This document shows positions 49,102 to 55,329 of a DNA stretch of 55,329 nt, in pieces. How positions within the stretch are numbered: the stretch's first letter is position 1; each line of letters opens with the position of its first letter. The notes beneath the pieces were generated by a model, which worked only from the letters and a program-made list of their open reading frames with translations, made no database searches and had not been told where the DNA came from. This stretch comes from Chloroflexota bacterium (lineage in GTDB: Bacteria > Chloroflexota > Limnocylindria > Limnocylindrales > CSP1-4). The position numbers and the translations under genes are program-made. The stretch covers positions 1 through 55,329 of the forward strand of contig JAKOQS010000287.1 of the NCBI GenBank assembly GCA_029778235.1, in the 5' to 3' direction.

Positions 49102-49836
49102 TCGCGGCGTGGGGTGCGCGTCCTCCGGGTCCGCCGCCTGGGAGCCCAGCGGCGTCGCACGCACGATCACGACGGTCCCGGTGTAGCCCGGGAAGCCCTT
49201 GGGCGGGCCCTCGGACGTCTGCAGGAAGAGGTTCTCGCCCTGGGAGTCGAAGACCACGTCCAGCGTGTCCTGGCGGCGGTAGACGTCGGCGATCTCGTAG
49301 AGGAAGACCATGTCGTCGTCCGTGTAGACCTGGACGACCATCCCTTTCATCTTCTCGCCGTCGGCGACCCGCGACGCCTCGAGGATCGGGAGGAACATCC
49401 CCTCCCGGGCATGGGCGTAGATGAAGACCGGTCCATCCTGGCCGGGCTGCTTGAACGCCTTCGAGTACTCCGCGACGTCGCAGTACGGGAACGTCTCGTC
49501 CGGCGGCGCGGCGATGACCGGGAGGTCGATCCCGAGAGCGGGGACGACGACACGGGTGGACGCGGCGTTCCGCGGCGTGGGCGTGGGCAGGAGCGTGACC
49601 TCGGGCCCGACGCTCGGGCTGGCGGGTCCGAGTGACGGGAGCGGCGGGAGGGTCGGCACCGCGGTCGGCGAGGCGATGGGCGTGGCCGGGGGCACCGACG
49701 GCATGGGCGAAGGGACGGCGCCGATCGCCTTCGGGTCGCTCCAGGCGAGGAGTCCGGCGACCACCAGCGCGACGCCCGCCGCCGTGAGGGCGGCGGGCAG
49801 GAGGCGGCCGACGACGAAGTGGGCGGTGCGACGCAT
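49084..49836 (-). CDS. Sortase-like protein with Ser in place of the catalytic Cys
   Basis: In this 250-residue protein, an N-terminal membrane anchor (LLPAALTAAGVALVVAGLLAW) precedes a Pro/Ser/Thr-rich spacer of about 55 residues and a sortase fold. VVVPALGIDLPVI is the entry strand, YAHAREGMF carries His142, ENLFLQTSEGPP has Ser208 where the TLxTC cysteine should be, and TVVIVRA carries Arg226. It is therefore either inactive, serine-based or a non-transpeptidase member. The C-terminal PVVCS derives from a duplicated DNA block. The ATG at 49836 lies 8 nt after TACGGT. It is divergent from the TlpA-like gene. Confidence 0.8.
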   Translation of the reverse strand: MRRTAHFVVGRLLPAALTAAGVALVVAGLLAWSDPKAIGAVPSPMPSVPPATPIASPTAVPTLPPLPSLGPASPSVGPEVTLLPTPTPRNAASTRVVVPALGIDLPVIAAPPDETFPYCDVAEYSKAFKQPGQDGPVFIYAHAREGMFLPILEASRVADGEKMKGMVVQVYTDDDMVFLYEIADVYRRQDTLDVVFDSQGENLFLQTSEGPPKGFPGYTGTVVIVRATPLGSQAADPEDAHPTPRPVVCS

Positions 49837-49844
49837 CGGGACCG

Positions 49845-49850
49845 ACCGTA
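49845..49850 (-). promoter_or_regulatory. -10 box TACGGT, near-leaderless promoter of the sortase-like gene
   Basis: TACGGT on the minus strand ends 8 nt before the ATG at 49836, predicting a leader of 0-2 nt. No Shine-Dalgarno is present. Confidence 0.4.
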
Positions 49851-50007
49851 GCACGGCCGGCGCGAACGGGCGCTGGGCCGATGGTCCGGTGTGTCGGCAG
49901 GGGGCGGGGGCGGGGGCGCGCGGCGCGGGAGCGGCGCGGATCGGGGCGGGGGTGAGGCGCGCGCGGCGCCTGGGCGGCCGGGGGCGGCGCCTGAGCGACC
50001 TCGCTGG

Positions 50008-50013
50008 TACGCT
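50008..50013 (+). promoter_or_regulatory. -10 box TACGCT, leaderless promoter of the TlpA-like gene
   Basis: TACGCT ends 7 nt before the ATG at 50021, with no Shine-Dalgarno between them. Confidence 0.45.
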
Positions 50014-50020
50014 CCCGGCC

Positions 50021-50827
50021 ATGGGTTCTCGCGCCGCGCTGGCCGGCGGGATCGTCCTGGGCTTCGCGATCGTGCTGCTCGCCGGCGCGGTCGTCCTCTC
50101 GATGGCCTCGGGCGGCTCGGTCGCCGTCACACTGCCGCCACCGTCCGGCCCCGACGCCTCGGTGCCGCCGGAGACGATGCTCTCCCCGTCGCCGACCGAG
50201 GCTCCGCCCACCCCGGCGGTGACGCTCGTTCCGTCTCCCTCCGGGTCGCCGGCCGCCACCGACGTGACCGACGGCCTGTTCGGCGTGGGGCAGCCTGCCC
50301 CGCCCCTGGTCGTCGAGCGGCTGGATGGCGGGACGATCGACCTCGCGGACCTCCGCGGCCGGCCGGTGTGGGTCGCGTTCACCGCCTCGTGGTGCCCGCC
50401 CTGCCGCGACGAGTACACGACGATGGAGTCGTTCGCCCTGCGCTATGCAGAGTCGGGCCTCGAGGTCGTGACCGTGCACGTGAGGGACGACCCGGCGGCG
50501 GTCCGGGCACTGGTGGACGAGCTCGGGATCACGTTCCCGGTGGGGCTGGACCCCGACGGCACCGCGAGTCGCGACTGGCGCGCCATCGCACTGCCGATCC
50601 ACTTCTGGGTGGATGCGGACGGGATCGTCCGCGACGGCGCGCTCGGCGGTGTCGGGCCGGTTGCGATGGCCGCGGGGCTGCAGACGATCCTGCCGGGCGT
50701 CGAGGTGACGCCGTTCCCGACGCCCACCCCCGGGCCCTCGGAGCCAGGTGTCTCGCCCGGCGTGTCGCTCCCCCCGGTGGTCCAGCCGACGCCCTCGCCG
50801 CCACCGTCGCCCACGCCCGCTCCCTGA
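50021..50827 (+). CDS. Membrane-anchored TlpA/ResA-like thioredoxin-fold protein
   Basis: In this 268-residue protein, the signal-anchor helix GIVLGFAIVLLAGAVVLSMA (residues 10-29) is followed by a Pro/Ser/Thr-rich spacer (35-80), an AhpC/TSA-TlpA domain (85-225) with redox site FTASWCPPCRDE (Cys125, Cys128), the cis-Pro in IALPIHFWVDADG, and a Pro-rich tail of about 40 residues. It should act outside the membrane as a thiol-disulfide oxidoreductase, for example in cytochrome maturation or reduction of exported Cys. The partner is unknown. It shares the 185-bp divergent region with the sortase-like gene, and both are exported with similar Pro-rich spacers. Confidence 0.87.
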   Translation: MGSRAALAGGIVLGFAIVLLAGAVVLSMASGGSVAVTLPPPSGPDASVPPETMLSPSPTEAPPTPAVTLVPSPSGSPAATDVTDGLFGVGQPAPPLVVERLDGGTIDLADLRGRPVWVAFTASWCPPCRDEYTTMESFALRYAESGLEVVTVHVRDDPAAVRALVDELGITFPVGLDPDGTASRDWRAIALPIHFWVDADGIVRDGALGGVGPVAMAAGLQTILPGVEVTPFPTPTPGPSEPGVSPGVSLPPVVQPTPSPPPSPTPAP

Positions 50828-50910
50828 CCGAGCGGGGCCGGCCGCCGCCGGGCCCCATGCCTGCCCCGCGCCGCCGCTTCGCCGCCCCCCGATCCGCCCC
50901 ATGCCTGCCA

Positions 50911-51068
50911 GGCACATTTGGCGGCGCTCCACCGTCGTCGCGATGACCCCGGGGCATCACGACGACCGACAACGGGCGACGGAGGGGCACGGATCGGTCG
51001 CGGACGTGCGCCCCGGTCATCGTGGCGACACCCGAGCCCCGCCGTTGATGCGTGGCAGTCACGGCCGG
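50911..51068 (+). repeat. 158-bp intergenic element, copy 2
   Basis: This is the direct, gap-free copy of 45361-45518, offset by exactly 5550 bp. The central hairpin is longer here: GTCGTCGCGATGACCCC pairs with GGGGCATCACGACGAC with one mismatch and one bulge. It fills most of the gap between the TlpA-like gene and nuoN and ends 32 bp before the nuoN stop, where it could act as a terminator or an RNA end. Confidence 0.85.
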
Positions 51069-51099
51069 GTCACCGGGCCTGGTGACCCGGGCCCCGGCG

Positions 51100-52560
51100 T
51101 CAGCCGGGGAAGACCGACTGCGCCGCCTTCGTCGCCGCGTCGATGAGCGGGCCGGGCAGGACCCCGAGGATGACCGTGGCGATCGCCGCGACCGCCACGC
51201 CGAGCCGCAGGAGCGGCCCGTGGTCCACCTCGGCCGGCTCCGTCTGCGGGTCGCGCATGTACATGTAGACGACCACGCGGAGGTAGTAGAACGCGGCCGC
51301 GACGGCGTTGATCACGGTGATGACGGCGAGGATGGGGACCCAGCCGCCGGCCTGGACGGCCGACAGGATGATGAGCGCCTTGCCGAAGAACCCGGCCGTC
51401 GGTGGGATCCCGGTGAGCGACAGCAGGAACAGGGTCATGAGGATGCCGAGGAACGCCTCCCGGCGCCCGAGCCCGGCGAACGTGTCCAGCTGGCTCGTGA
51501 CCCCCGGCCGCTTCTGGAGCGCGGCGACGACCGCGAACGCCCCGAGGTTCATGAAGCTGTACGCCGCGAGGTAGAAGAGGACGGCCTCGAGGCCGCCCGA
51601 GCCCGGGTCGGCGGCGTAGGCCGTGAGGCCGACGAGGATGTACCCGGTGTGCGCGATCGACGAGTACGCGAGCATCCGCTTGACGTTCGTCTGCGTGATC
51701 GCGACCAGGTTCCCCAGGGTCATGGTCAGGACCGCCAGGATGCCCATGATCGGCAGCCAGTCGGCGCTGATGGGCCCGAGCGCCTCGACGAAGACCCGGA
51801 TGATGACCGCGAACGCCCCCACCTTGGGCCCGACCGAGAGGTAGCCGGTGACCGGCGTGGGCGAACCCTGGTATGCGTCGGGCGTCCAGTAGTGGAACGG
51901 GACCGCGGCGATCTTGAAGGCGACGCCCGTGGTGACGAACGCGACCCCCAGCGCCAGCGCCAGCGAGAGCCCCTGTGCGGCCGCGATCGCCTCGGCGACG
52001 CCCGCGATGCGCGTGGTGCCCGTGAGCCCCCACACGTACGCGAGGCCGAACAGGAAGATGGCGCTGGAGAAGGATCCGAGGAGGAAGTACTTGATCGCGC
52101 CCTCGGTCGAGAGCGCATCGCGCTTGGCGTAGCCGGCGAGCATGTAGCCCGGCAGGACCATCAGCTCCAGGCCGACGAACAGCACGAGCAGGTCGGCAGA
52201 GCCCGCGATCAGCATCGCGCCCGTCATCGCGAAGATCAGCGTGGCGGCGAACTCGGCGACCGGGAGGTCGCGCGGCCCCAGGTAGTCCGGGCCGATGAGG
52301 ACGGTCAGCGCGACGATCGCGATGAAGATCAGGTCGAGGTACGTCGTGAGCGTGTCGACGGTGTAGGCGCCGCCGAACGCATCGCCCGGCGCCTGGCCGG
52401 TCCAGACCGTCACCGCGGCCACGACCGCGAGGCCCGCGACGGCGATGACGACCGCCACCCGGTCGCGATGCGGCGCGATGGCGTCCGCGACGATGACCGT
52501 GAACGCGACCAGCAGCGCGGCGACGAGCGGCGCGATGAGGGTGATGTCCGACCAGCTCAT
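51100..52560 (-). CDS. nuoN: NADH-quinone oxidoreductase subunit N
   Basis: This 486-residue proton-pumping antiporter-like subunit of complex I has 14 predicted helices. Visible are LLVLFVGLELMVLPGYMLAG (helix V Glu), the broken-helix VAFKIAAVPFHYWTPDAYQGSPTPVTGYLS with its pumping Lys, MLAYSSIAHTGYILVGL and the final SLTGIPPTAGFFGKALI. It is the last of the nuoL-M-N set, 24 nt after nuoM. Length and motifs are normal. The ATG at 52560 has AGGAGC about 13 nt upstream. Confidence 0.95.
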   Translation of the reverse strand: MSWSDITLIAPLVAALLVAFTVIVADAIAPHRDRVAVVIAVAGLAVVAAVTVWTGQAPGDAFGGAYTVDTLTTYLDLIFIAIVALTVLIGPDYLGPRDLPVAEFAATLIFAMTGAMLIAGSADLLVLFVGLELMVLPGYMLAGYAKRDALSTEGAIKYFLLGSFSSAIFLFGLAYVWGLTGTTRIAGVAEAIAAAQGLSLALALGVAFVTTGVAFKIAAVPFHYWTPDAYQGSPTPVTGYLSVGPKVGAFAVIIRVFVEALGPISADWLPIMGILAVLTMTLGNLVAITQTNVKRMLAYSSIAHTGYILVGLTAYAADPGSGGLEAVLFYLAAYSFMNLGAFAVVAALQKRPGVTSQLDTFAGLGRREAFLGILMTLFLLSLTGIPPTAGFFGKALIILSAVQAGGWVPILAVITVINAVAAAFYYLRVVVYMYMRDPQTEPAEVDHGPLLRLGVAVAAIATVILGVLPGPLIDAATKAAQSVFPG

Positions 52561-52584
52561 GGGATGCGGTCCGGGCTCCTCGTG

Positions 52585-54147
52585 CTAGCGGAGGATGCCG
52601 GCCGTCAGCGTGCCGCCGACGGACGCCAGGACGTCCGCCACCGAGCCGTTGATGAGGCCGAGGATGAGCCCCGGGAGGAGCCCGAGGACGACGACGAGCG
52701 CGCCGAGCGGCGCGAGGGTGAGGATCTCGACCGGGCGGATGTCCGTCAGGTGGTGCCCGAGCCCCGTGAGGAAGTCGGAGAGGGGGCCGAAGAGGACCCG
52801 CTGCGTCATCCACAGCAGGTACGCGGCCGCGAAGATCATCACGAAGGCCGAGACGGCCGCCACCCACGGGTTGTAGGCGTACGCGCCGACGAAGACGAGG
52901 AACTCGCCGACGAACCCGGAGAGGCCCGGCAGCCCGACGGAGGCGAACACGAAGAACCCGAAGATCGCCGCGTAGACCGGGGTCGGCGCGCCGAGGCCGC
53001 CCATCTTCGCGATCGTCCGGTCGTGGGTCCGCTCGTAGATCACGCCGACGAGGAGGAACAGGGCGCCGGTGATCAGGCCGTGGTTGATCATCTGGAGGAT
53101 CGCGCCCTGCATCCCCTGCTCGCGCCCGGCCACGCCGAGCGGGATCAGGACGCTCACGAAGATGCCCAGGGTCACGAATCCCATGTGGCTCACGGACGAG
53201 TACGCCACGAGCTTCTTGAGGTCCGGCTGGCGCAGGGCGACGATCGCGCCGTAGATGATCGCGATGACCGACATGACGATGATCAGCGGCGCGAACGTGA
53301 CCGCCGCGTCCGGGTACATGGGCACCGCGAAGCGGATGAACCCGTACCCGCCGAGCTTCAGCAGGACGCCGGCGAGGATGACCGAGCCGGCGGTCGGCGC
53401 CTCGACATGCGCGTCCGGCAGCCACGTGTGGAACGGGAACATGGGCACCTTGATCGCGAACGCGAGGGCGAACGCGAGGAACGCGAACGCCTGCAGCGTC
53501 GTGTCGAAGCCGTGCGCCCGCAGGGTGAAGTAGTCGAACGCGCCGTCCCACGAGCCGGTGGCGGCCTGGAACGTGTACGCCGTGGCGAGGATCGCGACCA
53601 GCATCAGCAGCGACCCGACCAGCGTGTACAGGACGAACTTGATCGTGGCGTAGATGCGGTTCGCCCCGCCCCAGATCCCGATGATCAGGTACATCGGGAC
53701 GAGGACGATCTCCCAGAAGACGTAGAAGAGGAACAGGTCCAGCGCGACGAAGACCCCGAGCATCCCGACCTCGAGGACGAGGAAGGAGACGAGGTACTCC
53801 TTCATGCGGGTCTTGATCGGGCCGAAGCTCGCGAGGATGCTGATCCACGTCAGCGTCGTCGTGAGGACGACGAGGGCGACCGAGAGCCCATCGACGCCGA
53901 CCGTGTAGCTGATCCCGAAGATGGGGATCCAGGGTGTCGTCTCGAGGAACTGGAAGTCGCCCGGCGTGGCCACGTAGGCCGCGAGCATCACGAGCGATGC
54001 CACCCAGGCGAGCAGCGCCGCGCCGAGAGCGATCGCCTTCATCGCGCCCTCGAATCGGCGCGGGACGAACGCGACGATCAGGCCGCCGATCAGCGGCAGG
54101 AAGACGACGATCGAGACGATCGGGATGCCGGTGAGGTCGATGCTCAT
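52585..54147 (-). CDS. nuoM: NADH-quinone oxidoreductase subunit M
   Basis: This 520-residue antiporter-like complex I subunit has VFVALDLFLFYVFWEIVLVPMYLIIGIWGG with the conserved Glu of helix V, FAIKVPMFPFHTWLPDAHVEAPTAGSVILAGVLLKLGGYG with the pumping Lys, KKLVAYSSVSHMGFVTLGIF, and SVGLPGLSGFVGEFLVF. It lies between nuoL (11-nt gap) and nuoN. The ATG at 54147 follows GGGGAGGG at good spacing, and the family's MxxxGIPxxS start region fits. Confidence 0.95.
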   Translation of the reverse strand: MSIDLTGIPIVSIVVFLPLIGGLIVAFVPRRFEGAMKAIALGAALLAWVASLVMLAAYVATPGDFQFLETTPWIPIFGISYTVGVDGLSVALVVLTTTLTWISILASFGPIKTRMKEYLVSFLVLEVGMLGVFVALDLFLFYVFWEIVLVPMYLIIGIWGGANRIYATIKFVLYTLVGSLLMLVAILATAYTFQAATGSWDGAFDYFTLRAHGFDTTLQAFAFLAFALAFAIKVPMFPFHTWLPDAHVEAPTAGSVILAGVLLKLGGYGFIRFAVPMYPDAAVTFAPLIIVMSVIAIIYGAIVALRQPDLKKLVAYSSVSHMGFVTLGIFVSVLIPLGVAGREQGMQGAILQMINHGLITGALFLLVGVIYERTHDRTIAKMGGLGAPTPVYAAIFGFFVFASVGLPGLSGFVGEFLVFVGAYAYNPWVAAVSAFVMIFAAAYLLWMTQRVLFGPLSDFLTGLGHHLTDIRPVEILTLAPLGALVVVLGLLPGLILGLINGSVADVLASVGGTLTAGILR

Positions 54148-54158
54148 CTCGCCCTCCC

Positions 54159-55329
54159 CTACCGGCTCGCCAGGAAGAGGTACGCGCCGGCCATCACGAC
54201 GAGGCCGAACGCGATGCCGAGCGCGTAGTTCTGGACCCGGCCCGTCTGGACCCGCCGGAGCGCGCGGCCGGCGCCCGACGTCACGGTCCCCGTGCCGTTG
54301 ACGGTGCCGTCCACCACCCGCACATCGAACCAGACGAACGCGTCCGCGACGCGGCCGCCGATGCGGATGAAGAGCAGCTCGTAGAGGTCGTCGAACCACC
54401 ACTTGTTCAGCGACGCGCGGTAGAGGAACCGGGTCACGGCGTTCGCGGCGGTGACGCGGGCGACGGTCTGCGGCCGCGTTCGGGTCCGGAAGAAGCCGAA
54501 CAGCCACGCGCTCACGATCGCGCCGAGCGTGGCGGCAGCGGTGCTCGCGATGATCAGCGCGCCGTCGATGCCGAAGAGCTGGTACTCCGGCACCGTCGCG
54601 TGGAGGATCTCCTCGGCGGGCAGGAACACCGGCTCGAGCCAGTGGGTGATCGTCGAGTCGCCCAGGGGGAGCCCCAGCGCGGACCCGATGAACAGCGACG
54701 GGATGGCGAGCAGGACGAGCGGCAGGAGCATCGTCCACGGTCCCTCGTGGATCCGGTCCCAGATCGACTTCGCGTAGGCCGAGGGTGCGCCGTAGAACGT
54801 CTTCCCCATGAGCCGGAACATGTAGAACGCGGTCATCACGGAGACCGTGACCCCGATCACGAAGACCCACGAGAACCCGAACTTGAACGATTCGCCCAGG
54901 ATCTCGTCCTTCGAGAAGAAGCCGGCCAGGGGCGGGATGCCGGAGAGGGCGAGCGTCCCGATGAGCATGGTCCAGTGGGTGACCGGGATCTTCCGCCACA
55001 GGCCGCCCATCTTGTTCATGTCCTGCTCGTCGTGGACCGCGTGGATCACCGAGCCGGACCCGAGGAAGAGCAGGCCCTTGAAGAAGCCGTGGGTCATGAG
55101 GTGGAAGATGGACGCGACGAAGGCTCCCACCCCGAACGCGGCGAACATCAGGCCGAGCTGCGAGAGGGTGGAGTACGCGAGCACCCGCTTGATGTCGTTC
55201 TGGGTGAACGCGATCGACGCCGCGAGGATGGCCGTGAACGTGCCGATCGCGGCGATGAGGACCATCACCTCCGGCGCGTGCGCGTAGATCGGCGCGGTCC
55301 GGGCCACGAGGTAGACGCCCGCGTTCACC
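54159..55329 (-). CDS. nuoL: NADH-quinone oxidoreductase subunit L, C-terminal part (5' end off window)
   Basis: This partial sequence of 389 or more residues runs to the right edge. It shows IKRVLAYSTLSQLGLMFAAFGVGAF, FHLMTHGFFKGLLFLGSGSVIHAVHDEQDMNKMGGL and LALSGIPPLAGFFSKDEIL, all NuoL-specific. The long C-terminal lateral-helix region follows (LNKWWFDDLYELLFIRIGGRVADAFVWFDVRVVDG) and a last helix. The frame is open past the edge, so the GTG at 55328 is not a start. nuoM follows 11 nt after its stop. Confidence 0.95.
   Translation of the reverse strand, partial: VNAGVYLVARTAPIYAHAPEVMVLIAAIGTFTAILAASIAFTQNDIKRVLAYSTLSQLGLMFAAFGVGAFVASIFHLMTHGFFKGLLFLGSGSVIHAVHDEQDMNKMGGLWRKIPVTHWTMLIGTLALSGIPPLAGFFSKDEILGESFKFGFSWVFVIGVTVSVMTAFYMFRLMGKTFYGAPSAYAKSIWDRIHEGPWTMLLPLVLLAIPSLFIGSALGLPLGDSTITHWLEPVFLPAEEILHATVPEYQLFGIDGALIIASTAAATLGAIVSAWLFGFFRTRTRPQTVARVTAANAVTRFLYRASLNKWWFDDLYELLFIRIGGRVADAFVWFDVRVVDGTVNGTGTVTSGAGRALRRVQTGRVQNYALGIAFGLVVMAGAYLFLASR

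Noticed and set aside
50911..51062. Shared minus-strand peptide (TATHQRR...GVATMTGAH...MPRGH) encoded by both 158-bp elements, considered as a small gene
   Set aside because: Codon comparison gives about 6 synonymous against 13 non-synonymous differences, with no ribosome binding site, so protein-level selection is not supported; DNA or RNA structure fits better.
51052..54228. 1058-codon plus-strand frame across nuoN-nuoM, and a 929-codon minus-strand frame
   Set aside because: Highly charged translations without domains; the nuo frames carry all conserved motifs.
55310..55329. GTG at 55328 as the nuoL start
   Set aside because: The NuoL frame is open through the window edge and the visible part begins in the middle of the conserved protein.

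Overview
The window is a very G+C-rich bacterial chromosome segment with dense, mostly short-spaced genes on both strands. The gene set fits a Chloroflexota bacterium, possibly of the Limnocylindria/Ellin6529 group. The pointers are MurT/GatD lipid II amidation, polyphosphate glucokinase, a Thermus-type isocitrate dehydrogenase with a long C-terminal extension, SUF with SufU, an ECF transporter, nuoLMN, and many genes that seem to be translated from leaderless mRNAs. The taxon is an inference from gene content; no marker gene is present to fix it. No tRNA, rRNA, CRISPR array, prophage or intact insertion sequence was seen.

Layout. 1-3.9 kb: the start of a cyclic-nucleotide-binding (Crp/Fnr-type) protein that runs off the left edge, two small acidic proteins sharing a DVEGH motif (one built from six DVEGHGHKAR repeats), a membrane adenylate/guanylate cyclase fused to a beta-propeller-like domain, and a 77-residue protein. 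4.0-8.0 kb: SRPBCC protein, polyphosphate glucokinase, aldehyde dehydrogenase and a CDF metal exporter. 8.1-11.8 kb: murT-gatD, then a Nudix hydrolase coupled to a small membrane protein. 12.1-17.4 kb: a three-gene signalling cassette joined by 4-nt overlaps (multi-PAS histidine kinase, REC-histidine kinase, REC-EAL). 17.4-22.5 kb (minus strand): a purine/TCA group with a GrpB-PurK fusion, guanine deaminase, isocitrate dehydrogenase, PurE and a DUF3052-like protein. 22.7-28.7 kb: a NarL-type two-component pair, then five small genes (four membrane proteins and a methyltransferase). 28.8-34.8 kb: a Cys/Met-type PLP lyase, and a nucleoside hydrolase followed by a complete ECF transporter (S, T, A, A').

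34.9-40.4 kb (minus strand): an Fe-S operon, rrf2-sufC-sufS-sufU, that continues without a gap into a rhodanese-ThiF protein, a JAMM metalloprotease and a GNAT acetyltransferase. sufB and sufD are absent here. The 327-bp divergent region before it holds three strong dyads and a probable Rrf2 operator. 40.75-45.2 kb: a 1479-residue protein with four GAF domains, a PAS domain, two GGDEF domains and one EAL domain. 45.2-51.1 kb: a repeat-rich stretch with an MFS exporter, a CorA-like channel, a sortase-like protein and a TlpA-like thioredoxin. Two gap-free 158-bp copies of a non-coding element lie exactly 5550 bp apart, and a separate 170-bp element is bounded by a perfect 32-bp inverted repeat. 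51.1-55.3 kb: nuoN, nuoM and the 3' part of nuoL (minus strand), encoding antiporter-like subunits of complex I.

Two themes recur. Second messengers are prominent: a cNMP cyclase and a cNMP-binding protein at the left edge, and c-di-GMP enzymes at 16-17 kb and 41-45 kb. Initiation is also non-standard: at least eight genes start 6-8 nt after a TAnnnT -10 box with no Shine-Dalgarno, and two genes (ecfT and the rhodanese-ThiF gene) seem to lack an ATG/GTG/TTG start. The best candidates for undescribed biology are the DVEGH repeat proteins, the GrpB-PurK fusion, the 158-bp element pair with the nearby MITE-like element, and the extended suf operon with its structured leader.
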